This document shows, one piece after another, positions 1 through 8,123 of a stretch of DNA of 64,000 nt. The notes below the pieces were generated by a model. It worked only from the letters and a program-made list of their open reading frames with translations. It had not been told where the DNA came from and made no database searches. A program made the position numbers and the translations under genes. Origin of the DNA: Cellulomonas chengniuliangii (GTDB taxonomy: Bacteria > Actinomycetota > Actinomycetes > Actinomycetales > Cellulomonadaceae); contig NZ_CP101988.1 in the NCBI RefSeq assembly GCF_024508335.1, positions 1,426,001 to 1,490,000 of the forward strand, in the 5' to 3' direction. Within the stretch, counting starts at the first letter, position 1. Each line of letters begins with the position of its first letter.

Positions 1-2
1 TC

Positions 3-992
3 GAGCGAGTTCTCCACGACGGGGTGTTCCGCGCCGCGACGGCGCTCTACGGCATCCGGTTCACCGAGCGGACGGACCTCGTGGGCTACCACCCCGACGT
101 GCGCGTCTTCGAGGTCCACGAGGAGGACGGCACGCCGCTTGGCCTGTTCCTCGGCGACTTCTGGACGCGTGAGTCGAAGCGCGGCGGGGCGTGGATGAAC
201 AACCTGGTCGACCAGTCGAGCCTGCTCGGCGAGAAGCCGGTGGTGGTCAACAACCTCAACATCCCGAAGCCGCCCGCGGGGGAGCCGACGCTGCTCACGT
301 GGGACGAGGTCATCACGATGTTCCACGAGTTCGGGCACGCGCTGCACGGGCTGTTCTCCGACGTGCGCCACCCCTCCCAGTCCGGCACCGAGGTGCCGCG
401 CGACTTCGTCGAGTACCCGTCCCAGGTCAACGAGATGTGGGCCTGGGAGCCGTCGATCCTGCGCGCGTACGCGGTGCACCACGTCACCGGCGAGCCCATG
501 CCGCAGGAGTGGGTCGACACGATGCTCGCCTCCCGCCTCGACAACGAGGGCTTCGCCACGACCGAGTACCTGGCCGCCGCGTTGCTCGACCAGGCCTGGT
601 ACCAGCTCGCGCCGGGCGAGGCGCCCACGGACGTCGCCGACGTGGTGCCGTTCGAGGCTGCGGCGCTCGAGCGGGCCGGGGTGGCGTTCGGCCCGGTCCC
701 GCCGCGCTACCGCACGACGTACTTCAACCACGTGTTCGGCGGCGGCTACTCGGCCGGCTACTACTCGTACATCTGGTCCGAGGTCCTCGACGCGGACACC
801 GTCACCTGGTTCGAGGAGAACGGCGGCCTCAGCCGCGAGAACGGCGAGCGGTTCCGCCGCACGCTGCTCGCGAAGGGCGGGTCGGGAGACCCGATGGACG
901 CCTTCCGCGAGCTTCGGGGCCGCGACCCGCAGATCGCCCCGCTGCTCGCGCGCCGTGGGCTGCTCGCGGCCGCGGCCACGCCGGGCGACTGA
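3..992 (+). CDS. M3 family metallopeptidase (peptidyl-dipeptidase Dcp/oligopeptidase A type), 5' end outside window
   Basis: Zinc peptidase that trims short peptides in the cytoplasm. The frame is open from base 3, and the first residues (ERVLHDGVFRAATALYGI) already match the interior of the M3 catalytic domain, so the gene starts left of the window and the GTG at 24 is internal. The zinc-binding HEFGHALHG motif is encoded from about position 324 and is followed by FVEYPSQVNEMW, which carries the third zinc ligand, and by the M3 C-terminal stretch containing FGGGYSAGYYSYIW. About 330 residues are visible; a full M3 enzyme has about 650-700, so roughly half is missing. It ends just before a strong hairpin. 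Dcp and oligopeptidase A cannot be told apart from this fragment. Confidence 0.92.
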   Translation, partial: ERVLHDGVFRAATALYGIRFTERTDLVGYHPDVRVFEVHEEDGTPLGLFLGDFWTRESKRGGAWMNNLVDQSSLLGEKPVVVNNLNIPKPPAGEPTLLTWDEVITMFHEFGHALHGLFSDVRHPSQSGTEVPRDFVEYPSQVNEMWAWEPSILRAYAVHHVTGEPMPQEWVDTMLASRLDNEGFATTEYLAAALLDQAWYQLAPGEAPTDVADVVPFEAAALERAGVAFGPVPPRYRTTYFNHVFGGGYSAGYYSYIWSEVLDADTVTWFEENGGLSRENGERFRRTLLAKGGSGDPMDAFRELRGRDPQIAPLLARRGLLAAAATPGD

Positions 993-998
993 GCGTCG

Positions 999-1034
999 CA
1001 CCCGCCGCCGGGTTCACCGACCCGGCGGCGGGTG
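999..1034 (+). terminator. Hairpin terminator after the M3 peptidase
   Basis: A perfect 15-bp inverted repeat (arms 999-1013 and 1020-1034, 6-nt loop) starts 7 bp after the peptidase stop codon. There is no T tract, as is common in high-GC actinobacteria. Confidence 0.7.
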
Positions 1035-1101
1035 GGGGGCGAACGTGCCGACCAGCGCCTGCGGTCGTCGTGCTCAGCCGTCCTCGACAGCTGCGCTGTC
1101 C

Positions 1102-1107
1102 TAGCAT
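1102..1107 (+). promoter_or_regulatory. -10 box (TAGCAT) for a leaderless transcript
   Basis: TAGCAT ends 6 nt before the ATG at 1114, with no room for a Shine-Dalgarno site. The same TANNNT-N6-start arrangement recurs across the window. Confidence 0.5.
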
Positions 1108-1113
1108 GCTCGG

Positions 1114-1656
1114 ATGCCCGAACAGCCCCGCCGTGTCCGCGTCGTCGGCAACTCCGGCTCCGGCAAGACGACGTTCGCCCGTCGCCTCGCCGTCATCCTC
1201 GGGGTTCCGCACCTGGAGCTCGACGAGGTCTTCTGGGCCGCGGACTGGACCAAGCGGGATGTCGGCGAGGCGCGGGCGGTGATCAACGGGTTCGTGTCGT
1301 CGGCGCACGACGGCTGGGTGGCCGACGGCAACTGGGCCGCCGGGACCGAGGGCATGCTCGAGGATGCCGACGCGTTCGTCTGGCTCGACTACCCGCGCCG
1401 GACGGTGATGCCGCGGGTGATCCGGCGGACCCTCCGCCGAGGGCTGTTGCGGACGGAGCTGTGGCACGGCAACCGGGAGGACCTGCGCAACCTCGTGAGC
1501 CGAGACCCGGAGCAGAACGTGGTGCTCTGGTCGTGGACGGCGCACACGTCGAACCGTGCCCGGTACGCCGCGCTCGCTGCCGAGTCCTCGACACCTGTGG
1601 TGTGCCTTCGCAGGCCGCGCGATGCTCGCCGCTGGCTAGCGACGCTCTCACACTGA
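1114..1656 (+). CDS. P-loop NTPase, topology-modulation/adenylate-kinase-like protein
   Basis: A 180-residue cytoplasmic P-loop protein. Near the N terminus is a Walker A motif (GNSGSGKTT), followed by LELDEVFW, which matches the pattern of small proteins annotated as DNA topology modulation protein (FlaR-like) or adenylate-kinase-like kinases. Basic residues in the second half (RRTLRRGLLRTELW) resemble the lid of nucleotide kinases. The substrate is unknown, and the name topology modulation is historical rather than proven. The ATG is supported by the -10 box 6 nt upstream. It stands alone between a terminator and a separately promoted peptidase gene. Confidence 0.72.
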   Translation: MPEQPRRVRVVGNSGSGKTTFARRLAVILGVPHLELDEVFWAADWTKRDVGEARAVINGFVSSAHDGWVADGNWAAGTEGMLEDADAFVWLDYPRRTVMPRVIRRTLRRGLLRTELWHGNREDLRNLVSRDPEQNVVLWSWTAHTSNRARYAALAAESSTPVVCLRRPRDARRWLATLSH

Positions 1657-1797
1657 CTCGGCGCCCTCGCCTGAGGACTCCTCACGCCGCGCGCCGAAGC
1701 CGTCTCCGCGAACGGGCTCCGTGGAGGGGGCCACGCGCTCCGTGCCGGCGGCGGGTCCGGACGCTGGGCGGGCCCCCGACGCTGATCCCGCCAGCGG

Positions 1798-1803
1798 TAC
1801 GGT
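1798..1803 (+). promoter_or_regulatory. -10 box (TACGGT) for a leaderless M20 peptidase transcript
   Basis: TACGGT ends 6 nt before the ATG at 1810 and favours that start over the in-frame GTG at 1804. Confidence 0.5.
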
Positions 1804-1809
1804 GTGGGC

Positions 1810-3183
1810 ATGTCCGCAGGTGAAGACCGTGCCTCGACCACCGCGCCCGTCGGCGCCCCCGCCGCGCCGAGCGGCCATCCCACCGCTGAGGACGAGGTCG
1901 TCCGGATCTGCCAGGAGCTGATCCGCATCGACACCTCCAACTACGGCGACGGGACGGGACCGGGGGAGCGCGCCGCCGCCGAGTACGTCATGGGCCTGCT
2001 GACCGAGGTCGGCCTGTCTCCCGAGTACTTCGAGAGCGAGCCCGGCCGCGCCAACGTCGTGGTGCGGCTCGAGGGGCGGGACCGCGAGCGTCCGGCGCTC
2101 GTCCTGCACGGGCACCTGGACGTCGTTCCCGCGCAGGCTTCCGACTGGTCGGTCGACCCGTTCTCCGGCGAGGAGAAGGACGGCCTGATCTGGGGCCGCG
2201 GCGCGGTGGACATGAAGGACATGGACGCGATGATGCTCGCGGTCGTGCGGCAGATGGCCCGCGAGGGACGCAAGCCCGCGCGCGACGTGGTGCTCGCGTT
2301 CTTCGCCGACGAGGAGGCGGGCGGGGTGCACGGCGCCCGTTGGGCGGTGGACAACCGCCCCGACCTCTTCGAGGGGGCGACCGAGGCGATCAGCGAGGTC
2401 GGCGGCTTCTCCGTCGAGGTCGACGGGCGCCGCGCGTACCTGCTGCAGACCGCCGAGAAGGGCATCGGATGGCTGCGCCTGGTCGCCGACGGTCGGGCGG
2501 GCCACGGCAGCCAGGTCAACCACGACAACGCCGTCACCCACCTCGCAGCCGCGGTGGCGCGCATCGGCCAGCACCCGTGGCCGCTGGCCCTGACGCCCAC
2601 GGTCGAGAGGCTGCTGCGCGGTGTCGCCGACCTCACGGGCCTCCCGTTCGACCCCCACGACCCGCAGACCGTGGACCGGCTCGTGCACGCCCTGGGCCCG
2701 GCCTCGCGCTTCGTCGGCGCCACGCTGCGCAACACCGCGAACCCCACCCAGCTCAGCGCCGGGTACAAGGCCAATGTGATCCCCGGCCGAGCGGAGGCCG
2801 TGATCGACGGCCGCTTCCTGCCCGGGCACGAGTCGCAGCTCATGTCGACCCTGCACGAGCTGGCGGGCCCGGAGGTCCGCATCGAGGTGCTGCACCGGGA
2901 CGTGGCGCTCGAGGTCCCGTTCGAGGGCGAGCTGGTCGACGCGATGGCCGCCGCGCTGCTCGCGGAGGACCCAGGCGCCGCGGTGCTGCCCTACACGCTC
3001 TCCGGCGGCACGGACAACAAGTCGCTGTCCGTGCTCGGCATCACCGGCTACGGGTTCGCCCCGCTGCGGCTGCCGGGGGCGATGGACTTCTCGGCGATGT
3101 TCCACGGAGTGGACGAGCGGGTGCCGACGGACGCGCTGCGGTTCGGCGTGCGGGTGCTCGACCGCCTGCTGCAGACCGCCTGA
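1810..3183 (+). CDS. M20/M25/M40 family metallopeptidase
   Basis: Cytoplasmic di-zinc peptidase or deacylase, probably a dipeptidase or aminoacylase. Metal-site motifs appear in order: LHGHLDVVP (His and Asp ligands), GRGAVDMKDMD (bridging Asp), FFADEEAGG (catalytic Glu pair) and a C-terminal segment with AMFHGVDERV (last His ligand). The lid/dimerisation region lies between them (roughly residues 200-320). The length of 457 residues is normal. The start is ATG 1810 because a -10 box lies 6 nt upstream. It is convergent with the DUF5703 gene. The substrate cannot be assigned from sequence. Confidence 0.88.
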   Translation: MSAGEDRASTTAPVGAPAAPSGHPTAEDEVVRICQELIRIDTSNYGDGTGPGERAAAEYVMGLLTEVGLSPEYFESEPGRANVVVRLEGRDRERPALVLHGHLDVVPAQASDWSVDPFSGEEKDGLIWGRGAVDMKDMDAMMLAVVRQMAREGRKPARDVVLAFFADEEAGGVHGARWAVDNRPDLFEGATEAISEVGGFSVEVDGRRAYLLQTAEKGIGWLRLVADGRAGHGSQVNHDNAVTHLAAAVARIGQHPWPLALTPTVERLLRGVADLTGLPFDPHDPQTVDRLVHALGPASRFVGATLRNTANPTQLSAGYKANVIPGRAEAVIDGRFLPGHESQLMSTLHELAGPEVRIEVLHRDVALEVPFEGELVDAMAAALLAEDPGAAVLPYTLSGGTDNKSLSVLGITGYGFAPLRLPGAMDFSAMFHGVDERVPTDALRFGVRVLDRLLQTA

Positions 3184-3201
3184 GGCCGCTCGCCTGCGGC
3201 C
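3184..3201. terminator. Short hairpin between convergent genes
   Basis: GGCCGC and GCGGCC arms (6 bp) flank a 6-nt loop directly after the M20 stop codon. It is weak and could serve both convergent genes. Confidence 0.35.
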
Positions 3202-3204
3202 GCG

Positions 3205-3462
3205 TCAGTCGACGTCGGCGGCCAGGTCGAGCGTGCTGCGCACCCGGATGATCTTGCGCCGGAGCCACACCTTCCGCTCCCCGCCGGCGTACAGCCGGGA
3301 GCGGGCGAGCTCCCACCGCCCGTACTCGGCCTCCTCGGTCAACCGCCGGCGGGTGTCGCCGCGGCTGACCGATCCGGGGAAGGTGAGAACCCGGTACTCG
3401 AACTGCGGGCCGGGGACGTTGCTGAGCCGCCGGCCGGGACGTCCTGTGAGCCTGTCGGTCAT
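3205..3462 (-). CDS. DUF5703 family protein
   Basis: An 85-residue basic protein of unknown function, conserved in Micrococcales. The core (GPQFEYRVLTFP, then AEYGRWELARSRLYAGG and KVWLRRKIIR) matches my recollection of DUF5703. ATG 3462 gives the family-like N terminus MTDRLTGRPGRRLS; a longer open frame upstream has no similarity to it. No signal peptide or membrane segment is present. It is divergent from the acidic protein gene at 3555, with a 92-bp shared intergenic region. Confidence 0.75.
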   Translation of the reverse strand: MTDRLTGRPGRRLSNVPGPQFEYRVLTFPGSVSRGDTRRRLTEEAEYGRWELARSRLYAGGERKVWLRRKIIRVRSTLDLAADVD

Positions 3463-3542
3463 TCGCACCACCGTTCTCTGACAGACCGGGACAACGGCGA
3501 CCGCCCCCGATCGATTCAGTGCCATTGTGCACGCAGCGGCGC

Positions 3543-3548
3543 TACCGT
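3543..3548 (+). promoter_or_regulatory. -10 box (TACCGT) for a leaderless transcript
   Basis: TACCGT ends 6 nt before ATG 3555. This supports that start over upstream in-frame codons. Confidence 0.5.
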
Positions 3549-3554
3549 CGTGGC

Positions 3555-3905
3555 ATGACCGCCGACCCTCGTGCTGCGCTTGACCGCTTGATCGCCGCCC
3601 TCGAAGCCCATTACCTCGCACTGGCCACCCGTCGAGGCGAGGACGACCCGGCGGTGGACGACGCCTACGACATCCTGGCGGACGCCTTCGAGGTCTACGA
3701 CGACGCGCTGGCCACGGTGTACGGCGAGGCGACGCCCTTCGAGCTCGCCGACGACGATGATGACGATGACGATGACGAAGACGACGAGGATGAGGACGAC
3801 GAGTCCTTCGGCGGGGCTCGCAGCGACGTCCACGTCACGGACGACGATGAGGACGACTACGACGACCTCGACCTGATCGACGGCCCTCGGAGCCAGGAGT
3901 CCTGA
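3555..3905 (+). CDS. Highly acidic small protein (often annotated 'primosomal protein' in actinobacteria)
   Basis: A 116-residue protein. Residues 1-65 form a helical, hydrophilic domain (RAALDRLIAALEAHYLAL and DAYDILADAFEVYDDAL). This is followed by an almost pure Asp/Glu tract around residues 67-90 and a second acidic run (DDDEDDYDDLDLID) near the C terminus. Similar actinobacterial proteins carry the label primosomal protein, but nothing here resembles PriA, PriB or DnaT, so the function is unknown. The acidic tail could bind metal or basic protein partners; that is inference. The coding DNA of the tract is GAC/GAT/GAG repeats that may slip. Confidence 0.75.
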   Translation: MTADPRAALDRLIAALEAHYLALATRRGEDDPAVDDAYDILADAFEVYDDALATVYGEATPFELADDDDDDDDDEDDEDEDDESFGGARSDVHVTDDDEDDYDDLDLIDGPRSQES

Positions 3906-3914
3906 GCCCTCCGG

Positions 3915-4877
3915 TCAGCGGCGCTCGGGATACCCCAGCTCGGGCGCGCTGACCTCGTCCAGCGCGCGCAGGATCTCCGGCGGGAGCTGGACGTCCTCCG
4001 CGGCGAGGGAGGCGCGCAGCTGCGCCGCGGTGCGCGCCCCGACGATGGCGGACGACACCTGCGCCCGCACTCGCAGCCAGGCCAGCGCCACGTCGAGCGG
4101 GCTGCGGTCCAGGCCCTGCGCCGCGATCGCGACGGCCTCCACCACCGCCAGCGAGTCGGCGCCCAGGTAGGGCTCCACGAACCCGGCCAGGTGGGGGGAT
4201 GCCGCGCGGGAGTCAGCGGGGATCGTGCGCCGGTACTTGCCGGTCAGGACCCCCCGCCCCAGGGGCGACCAGGCGAGCAGCCCGACGCCCAGGTCGGCGG
4301 CCGCGGGCAGCACCTCGCGCTCGATCCCGCGCTGCAGCAGGGAGTACTCCGCCTCGACGGCGGCGAGCCCCACGTCGTCGGCCATCAGGGTCGCCGCCCG
4401 GGCGACCTGCCAGCCCGCGTGGTTGGAGAGTCCGACGTAGCGGGCGCGCCCGCTCGTGACGGCGAGCCGCAGGGCGGAGATCGTCTCCGTGAGCGGCGTG
4501 CGGGGGTCGGGGGTCTGCACCAGCCACAGGTCCACGTGGTCGGTGCGCAGCCGGGCCAGCGAGGCGTCCAGCGTGTTCAGCAGCCCGCCGCGGGAGGCGT
4601 CCACGACCCCGCCCCCGGCTGTGCGACGGACGCCCGCCTTGGTGCACAGCACGACGTCCTCGCGGGACACCACGTCGCCGAGCAGGGAGCCGATCAGCTC
4701 CTCGGCGCCGCCGTCGGCGTACGACGCCGACGTGTCGACCAGCGTGCCGCCCGCGTCGACGAAGTCGCGGAGCTGCTCACGGGCCTCGTGCTCGTCCGTG
4801 TCGCGGCTCCACGTCAGCGTGCCCAGGCCGAGATGGGAGACGCGAAGACCCGTGCGGCCGACCTGGCGCTGTTCCAT
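3915..4877 (-). CDS. Aldo/keto reductase
   Basis: NADPH-dependent TIM-barrel oxidoreductase, 320 residues, cytoplasmic. The N-terminal strand (MEQRQVGRTGLRVSHLGLGT), the tetrad Asp and Tyr (VDTSASYADGG) and Lys (LCTKAG) are present. The usual catalytic His is replaced by Gln in DLWLVQTPD. The C-terminal cofactor segment is SSAIVGARTAAQLR. ATG 4877 is preferred to an upstream TTG because a TACCCT -10 box lies 8 nt before it. It is divergent from uppP. The substrate is unknown. Confidence 0.88.
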   Translation of the reverse strand: MEQRQVGRTGLRVSHLGLGTLTWSRDTDEHEAREQLRDFVDAGGTLVDTSASYADGGAEELIGSLLGDVVSREDVVLCTKAGVRRTAGGGVVDASRGGLLNTLDASLARLRTDHVDLWLVQTPDPRTPLTETISALRLAVTSGRARYVGLSNHAGWQVARAATLMADDVGLAAVEAEYSLLQRGIEREVLPAAADLGVGLLAWSPLGRGVLTGKYRRTIPADSRAASPHLAGFVEPYLGADSLAVVEAVAIAAQGLDRSPLDVALAWLRVRAQVSSAIVGARTAAQLRASLAAEDVQLPPEILRALDEVSAPELGYPERR

Positions 4878-4885
4878 GAGGCGCA

Positions 4886-4891
4886 AGGGTA
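4886..4891 (-). promoter_or_regulatory. -10 box (TACCCT) for the aldo/keto reductase
   Basis: Read on the minus strand, TACCCT ends 8 nt before ATG 4877, which suggests a leaderless or nearly leaderless mRNA. Confidence 0.4.
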
Positions 4892-4940
4892 ATCGTCGGG
4901 AGGTCCGGGGCGGCTATCGTTCACGCTCGTGGAGTCCGGC

Positions 4941-5837
4941 ATGGGTACATGGGAAGCAATCGTCCTCGGGCTGGTGCAGGGGCTCACCGAGTTCCTCCCG
5001 GTGTCGTCGAGCGCGCATCTGCGCATCGTCGGCGAGCTCATCGGCTCGGCTGACCCGGGAGCGGCCTTCACGGCGATCACCCAGATCGGCACCGAGACCG
5101 CCGTCCTGATGTACTTCCGGCGGGACATCGCGAGCATCTGCCGCGCCTGGTGGCGTTCGGTGCGCGGGGACCGGGGGGCCGACCTGCGGGCCCGGCTCGG
5201 CGCGCCGCGCGGCCAGGCCCCCGACCACGAGGCCCTCATGGCCTGGTTCATCGCGCTCGGGTCCGTGCCCATCGTGGTGCTGGGCCTGGCCTTCCAGGAC
5301 AAGATCGAGGGCCCGTTCCGCAACCTCTGGCTCGTGGTGCTCACCCTCGCGGCGTTCGCCCTCGTGCTCGGCTGGGCGGACAAGGTCGGAGCCAAGCAGC
5401 GCCCCCTCACCGAGCTCAACACCAAGCACGCGGTGCTGTTCGGGTTCGCCCAGGCCATGGCGTTGATCCCCGGCGTCTCCCGCTCCGGGGGCACCATCAC
5501 CGGTGGGCTGCTGATGGGGTACACCCGCGAGGCAGCGGCCCGGTACTCGTTCCTGCTCGCGCTGCCCGCGGTGTTCGGCTCGGGCCTGTACCAGCTCGCG
5601 AAGAGCGTGGGGGAGTTCGGGCAGAACGGCACGCCAAGCTTCGGCGCGACGCTGGTGGCCACCGTGGTGGCGTTCGCGGTGGGCTACGTCGTGATCATCG
5701 CGTTCCTCAAGATCGTCTCCACGTTCAGCTACCGCCCGTTCGTGGTCTACCGGCTGGCGCTCGCCGCGATCGTCGCGATCCTGCTGCTCACCGGGGTGCT
5801 CGACCCGATCGGCGCCCAGCCTCCCGCGGCGCTGTAG
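4941..5837 (+). CDS. uppP: Undecaprenyl-diphosphatase UppP (BacA)
   Basis: Integral membrane phosphatase that recycles undecaprenyl diphosphate to the monophosphate for cell-wall synthesis; extra copies confer bacitracin resistance. The 298 residues contain the first signature [20 protein letters not shown] with its catalytic Glu region, then the second signature [14 protein letters not shown] with the active-site Arg/Ser, and about eight hydrophobic segments. ATG 4941 has a GGAG Shine-Dalgarno site 6 nt upstream and gives a family-like N terminus. An in-frame GTG at 4929, 8 nt after a TATCGT -10 box (4915-4920), is the alternative start. Confidence 0.95.
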   Translation: MGTWEAIVLGLVQGLTEFLPVSSSAHLRIVGELIGSADPGAAFTAITQIGTETAVLMYFRRDIASICRAWWRSVRGDRGADLRARLGAPRGQAPDHEALMAWFIALGSVPIVVLGLAFQDKIEGPFRNLWLVVLTLAAFALVLGWADKVGAKQRPLTELNTKHAVLFGFAQAMALIPGVSRSGGTITGGLLMGYTREAAARYSFLLALPAVFGSGLYQLAKSVGEFGQNGTPSFGATLVATVVAFAVGYVVIIAFLKIVSTFSYRPFVVYRLALAAIVAILLLTGVLDPIGAQPPAAL

Positions 5838-5858
5838 GAGGGGCCCACGCACGGCGGT

Positions 5859-5864
5859 TAGGCT
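5859..5864 (+). promoter_or_regulatory. -10 box (TAGGCT) for leaderless mshC
   Basis: TAGGCT ends 6 nt before GTG 5871. Confidence 0.5.
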
Positions 5865-5870
5865 TCCGGC

Positions 5871-7133
5871 GTGCTCACCTGGCCGGCCCCGCAGATCCCC
5901 CAGCTCCCCGGACAGGGAGGCCCCGTCCGAGTGCGGGACACCACCACTGGCGAGCTCGTCGTCGCAGCCCCCGGGCCCACCGCCTCGTTGTACGTCTGCG
6001 GGATCACCCCGTACGACGCCACGCACCTGGGGCATGCCGCCACCTACGTGGCCTTCGACCTGCTGGTGCGCGCCTGGACCGACGCCGGGCAGCGCGTGCG
6101 GTACGCGTCCAACGTGACCGACGTGGACGATCCGCTGCTCGAGCGCGCCACCGCCACCGGCCAGGACTGGCGCGAGCTGGCGCGTGATCAGACGGCGCTC
6201 TTCGCCGAGGACATGACCGCGCTCGGCGTCGTGCCTCCTGACGTGTACACCGGCGCCGTCGAGTCGGTCCCGGCCGTCGTCGAGGCCGTCGAGCAGCTGG
6301 CGGCCGCCGGCGCCGCCTACCGCGTGGGCGTCCCGGACGGGACCGGCCACGGCGCGGACGACGTCTACGCCGACCTGTCCGCCGACCCCGCCTTCGGCGC
6401 GGTGGCGGGCCTCGACCCGGAGACCATGCGCGACGTGTTCGGCGAGCGCGGGGGAGACCCGGACCGGCCGGGCAAGCGCCACCCGCTGGACCCCCTGCTG
6501 TGGCGCGCGGAACGGCCCGGCGAGCCCTCCTGGGACGGCGGCTCCCTCGGGCGCGGCCGTCCGGGCTGGCACATCGAGTGCGCGGTGATCGCCCGTGACG
6601 GGCTCGGCCTGCCGTTCGACGTGCAGGGCGGCGGCGTCGACCTGCGGTTCCCGCACCACGAGATGAGCACGTCCCACGCGCGCCTGCTCGACGCCGGCCA
6701 GGGCGCCGCGCGCCACGTGCACGCGGGGATGGTCGGGCTCGACGGCGAGAAGATGAGCAAGTCGCGCGGCAACCTCGTGCTGGTCTCGCGGCTGCGCGAG
6801 GCCGGTGAGGACCCGATGGCCATCCGCCTCGCGCTGCTCGCCCACCACTACGCTGACGATTGGAGCTGGACCCGCAACGACCTCGTCGTGGCCCGCCAGC
6901 GACTCGAGCGGTGGCGTGCGGCGGTCGCGGGGAACGGCGGCCCCGACGCCACCGCGACCCTCGAGGCGATGCGCGCGGCGATCGCGAACGACCTCGACGC
7001 GCCCGCGGCGCTCGCAGCGGTCGACGCGTGGGCCGCCGAGTCGATCTCCCGGGGCAGCACCGACGACGCCGTCGAGGGGGCGCCCGGCGTGATCGCCCGC
7101 GCGGTCAACACCCTGCTGGGCGTCCGCCTCTGA
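5871..7133 (+). CDS. mshC: Cysteine:1D-myo-inosityl 2-amino-2-deoxy-glucopyranoside ligase MshC (mycothiol)
   Basis: ATP-dependent ligase that joins cysteine to GlcN-inositol in mycothiol synthesis. It is a 420-residue paralogue of class I cysteinyl-tRNA synthetase lacking the tRNA-binding tail. The zinc/HIGH region reads [16 protein letters not shown], with ThxGH in place of HIGH. The GWHIEC zinc site, the FPHHEMS motif and the KMSKS loop ([11 protein letters not shown]) are all present. The MshC-type N terminus ([13 protein letters not shown]) and position next to a PAC2 gene, a common actinobacterial pairing, argue against CysS. GTG 5871 fits a leaderless promoter. It is convergent with the PAC2 gene. 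Confidence 0.95.
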   Translation: MLTWPAPQIPQLPGQGGPVRVRDTTTGELVVAAPGPTASLYVCGITPYDATHLGHAATYVAFDLLVRAWTDAGQRVRYASNVTDVDDPLLERATATGQDWRELARDQTALFAEDMTALGVVPPDVYTGAVESVPAVVEAVEQLAAAGAAYRVGVPDGTGHGADDVYADLSADPAFGAVAGLDPETMRDVFGERGGDPDRPGKRHPLDPLLWRAERPGEPSWDGGSLGRGRPGWHIECAVIARDGLGLPFDVQGGGVDLRFPHHEMSTSHARLLDAGQGAARHVHAGMVGLDGEKMSKSRGNLVLVSRLREAGEDPMAIRLALLAHHYADDWSWTRNDLVVARQRLERWRAAVAGNGGPDATATLEAMRAAIANDLDAPAALAAVDAWAAESISRGSTDDAVEGAPGVIARAVNTLLGVRL

Positions 7134-7154
7134 CCTGAGGCGGGCGGGGGCGTC

Positions 7155-8018
7155 CTAGCCGCCGGTGCCCTTGTCGCGACGGCGCAGGTACCGCTCGAAC
7201 TCCTGGGCGATGGCCTCGCCGCTCGCCTCGGGCAGCTCGGCGGTGTCCTTGGCCTCCTCGAGCTGCTGCACGTACTCGGCAATCTCGCTGTCCTCGGCGG
7301 AGAGCTCGTCCACCCCGTGCTGCCAGGCGATCGCGTCGTCCGGCAGGTCGCCGAGCGGCACCGGTTCGCCGATCAGGCCCTCGATGCTGGTGAGCAGCGA
7401 CAGCGTCGCCTTGGGGGACGGCGGGTGGGCCACGTAGTGCGGGACGGCCGCCCACAACGACAACGCGTTCAGCCCTCGCGCCTCGGCCTCGTGCTGCAGC
7501 ACGCCGACGATGCCCGTGGGCCCCTCATAGCTGTTGGTCTCCACGCCGAGGCGCTGGCGCACATGCGCGTCCTCGCTCGTGGTGGTCACCGGGATGGGCC
7601 GGGTGTGCGGCACGTCGGCCAGGAGGGCACCGACGGTGACGACCGTGCGCACGCCCAGCCGCTCGGCGATGTCGAGCAGCTCGGCGCAGTAGCGGCGCCA
7701 CCGCATCGACGGCTCGATGCCGTGCACCAGCACCACCTGGCGGCCGGTGCGGGGCGCCGACGCGACAGCCACCGACGTGGTGGGCCACGTGATCTCCCGG
7801 CGCCCGTCCGGCCCGGGGCCGACGATCGGCCGGTTGACCTGGAAGTCGTGGTAGTCCTCGGGGTCGAGCTCCTCGATCTGCTCCGCCGCCCACACCTCGT
7901 GCAGGTGCTCGAGGGCCTGGGTCGCCGCCGATCCGGCGTCGTTCCAGCCCTCGAAGGCGGCCAGCATGATCGGGTCCCTGGTGGGGACGTCGGTCGGGCC
8001 TTGTTCCTGCGCGGTCAT
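7155..8018 (-). CDS. PAC2 family protein (proteasome assembly chaperone 2-like fold)
   Basis: A 287-residue cytoplasmic protein with the PAC2 fold shared with eukaryotic proteasome assembly chaperones and archaeal homologues. The N-terminal AAFEGWNDAGSAATQALEHL, the central VVLVHGIEPSMRW, the TVGALLADVPHTRP strand and the YVAHPPSPKATLSLL segment are typical of actinobacterial PAC2 proteins. A charged C-terminal helix follows (residues about 255-285). ATG 8018 lies 6 nt after a TAGGCT -10 box. It sits about 4 kb from the proteasome genes but is separately promoted. A role in proteasome assembly is not established in bacteria. Confidence 0.88.
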   Translation of the reverse strand: MTAQEQGPTDVPTRDPIMLAAFEGWNDAGSAATQALEHLHEVWAAEQIEELDPEDYHDFQVNRPIVGPGPDGRREITWPTTSVAVASAPRTGRQVVLVHGIEPSMRWRRYCAELLDIAERLGVRTVVTVGALLADVPHTRPIPVTTTSEDAHVRQRLGVETNSYEGPTGIVGVLQHEAEARGLNALSLWAAVPHYVAHPPSPKATLSLLTSIEGLIGEPVPLGDLPDDAIAWQHGVDELSAEDSEIAEYVQQLEEAKDTAELPEASGEAIAQEFERYLRRRDKGTGG

Positions 8019-8024
8019 CACCCC

Positions 8025-8030
8025 AGCCTA
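8025..8030 (-). promoter_or_regulatory. -10 box (TAGGCT) for the leaderless PAC2 gene
   Basis: On the minus strand TAGGCT ends 6 nt before ATG 8018. It sits in the short divergent region shared with the HAD gene. Confidence 0.5.
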
Positions 8031-8110
8031 GGGGCGGCGTCGAGGGCCGACTGGGCAGCAGGGCCGATCAGCGTGGCCCCGCCGCCTCCGAGCAGGTCGA
8101 GGGTCCGGGC

Positions 8111-8116
8111 TACCAT
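8111..8116 (+). promoter_or_regulatory. -10 box (TACCAT) for the leaderless HAD gene
   Basis: TACCAT ends 7 nt before GTG 8124. Confidence 0.45.
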
Positions 8117-8123
8117 CGGCCAG

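Noticed and set aside
3751-3800. Short tandem trinucleotide repeats that could suggest a repeat array
   Set aside because: They encode the Asp/Glu tract of the acidic protein; there are no spacers and no CRISPR-like unit.
4914-6848. A 644-codon minus-strand open frame opposite uppP and mshC
   Set aside because: Antisense to two confident genes and compositionally a shadow frame.
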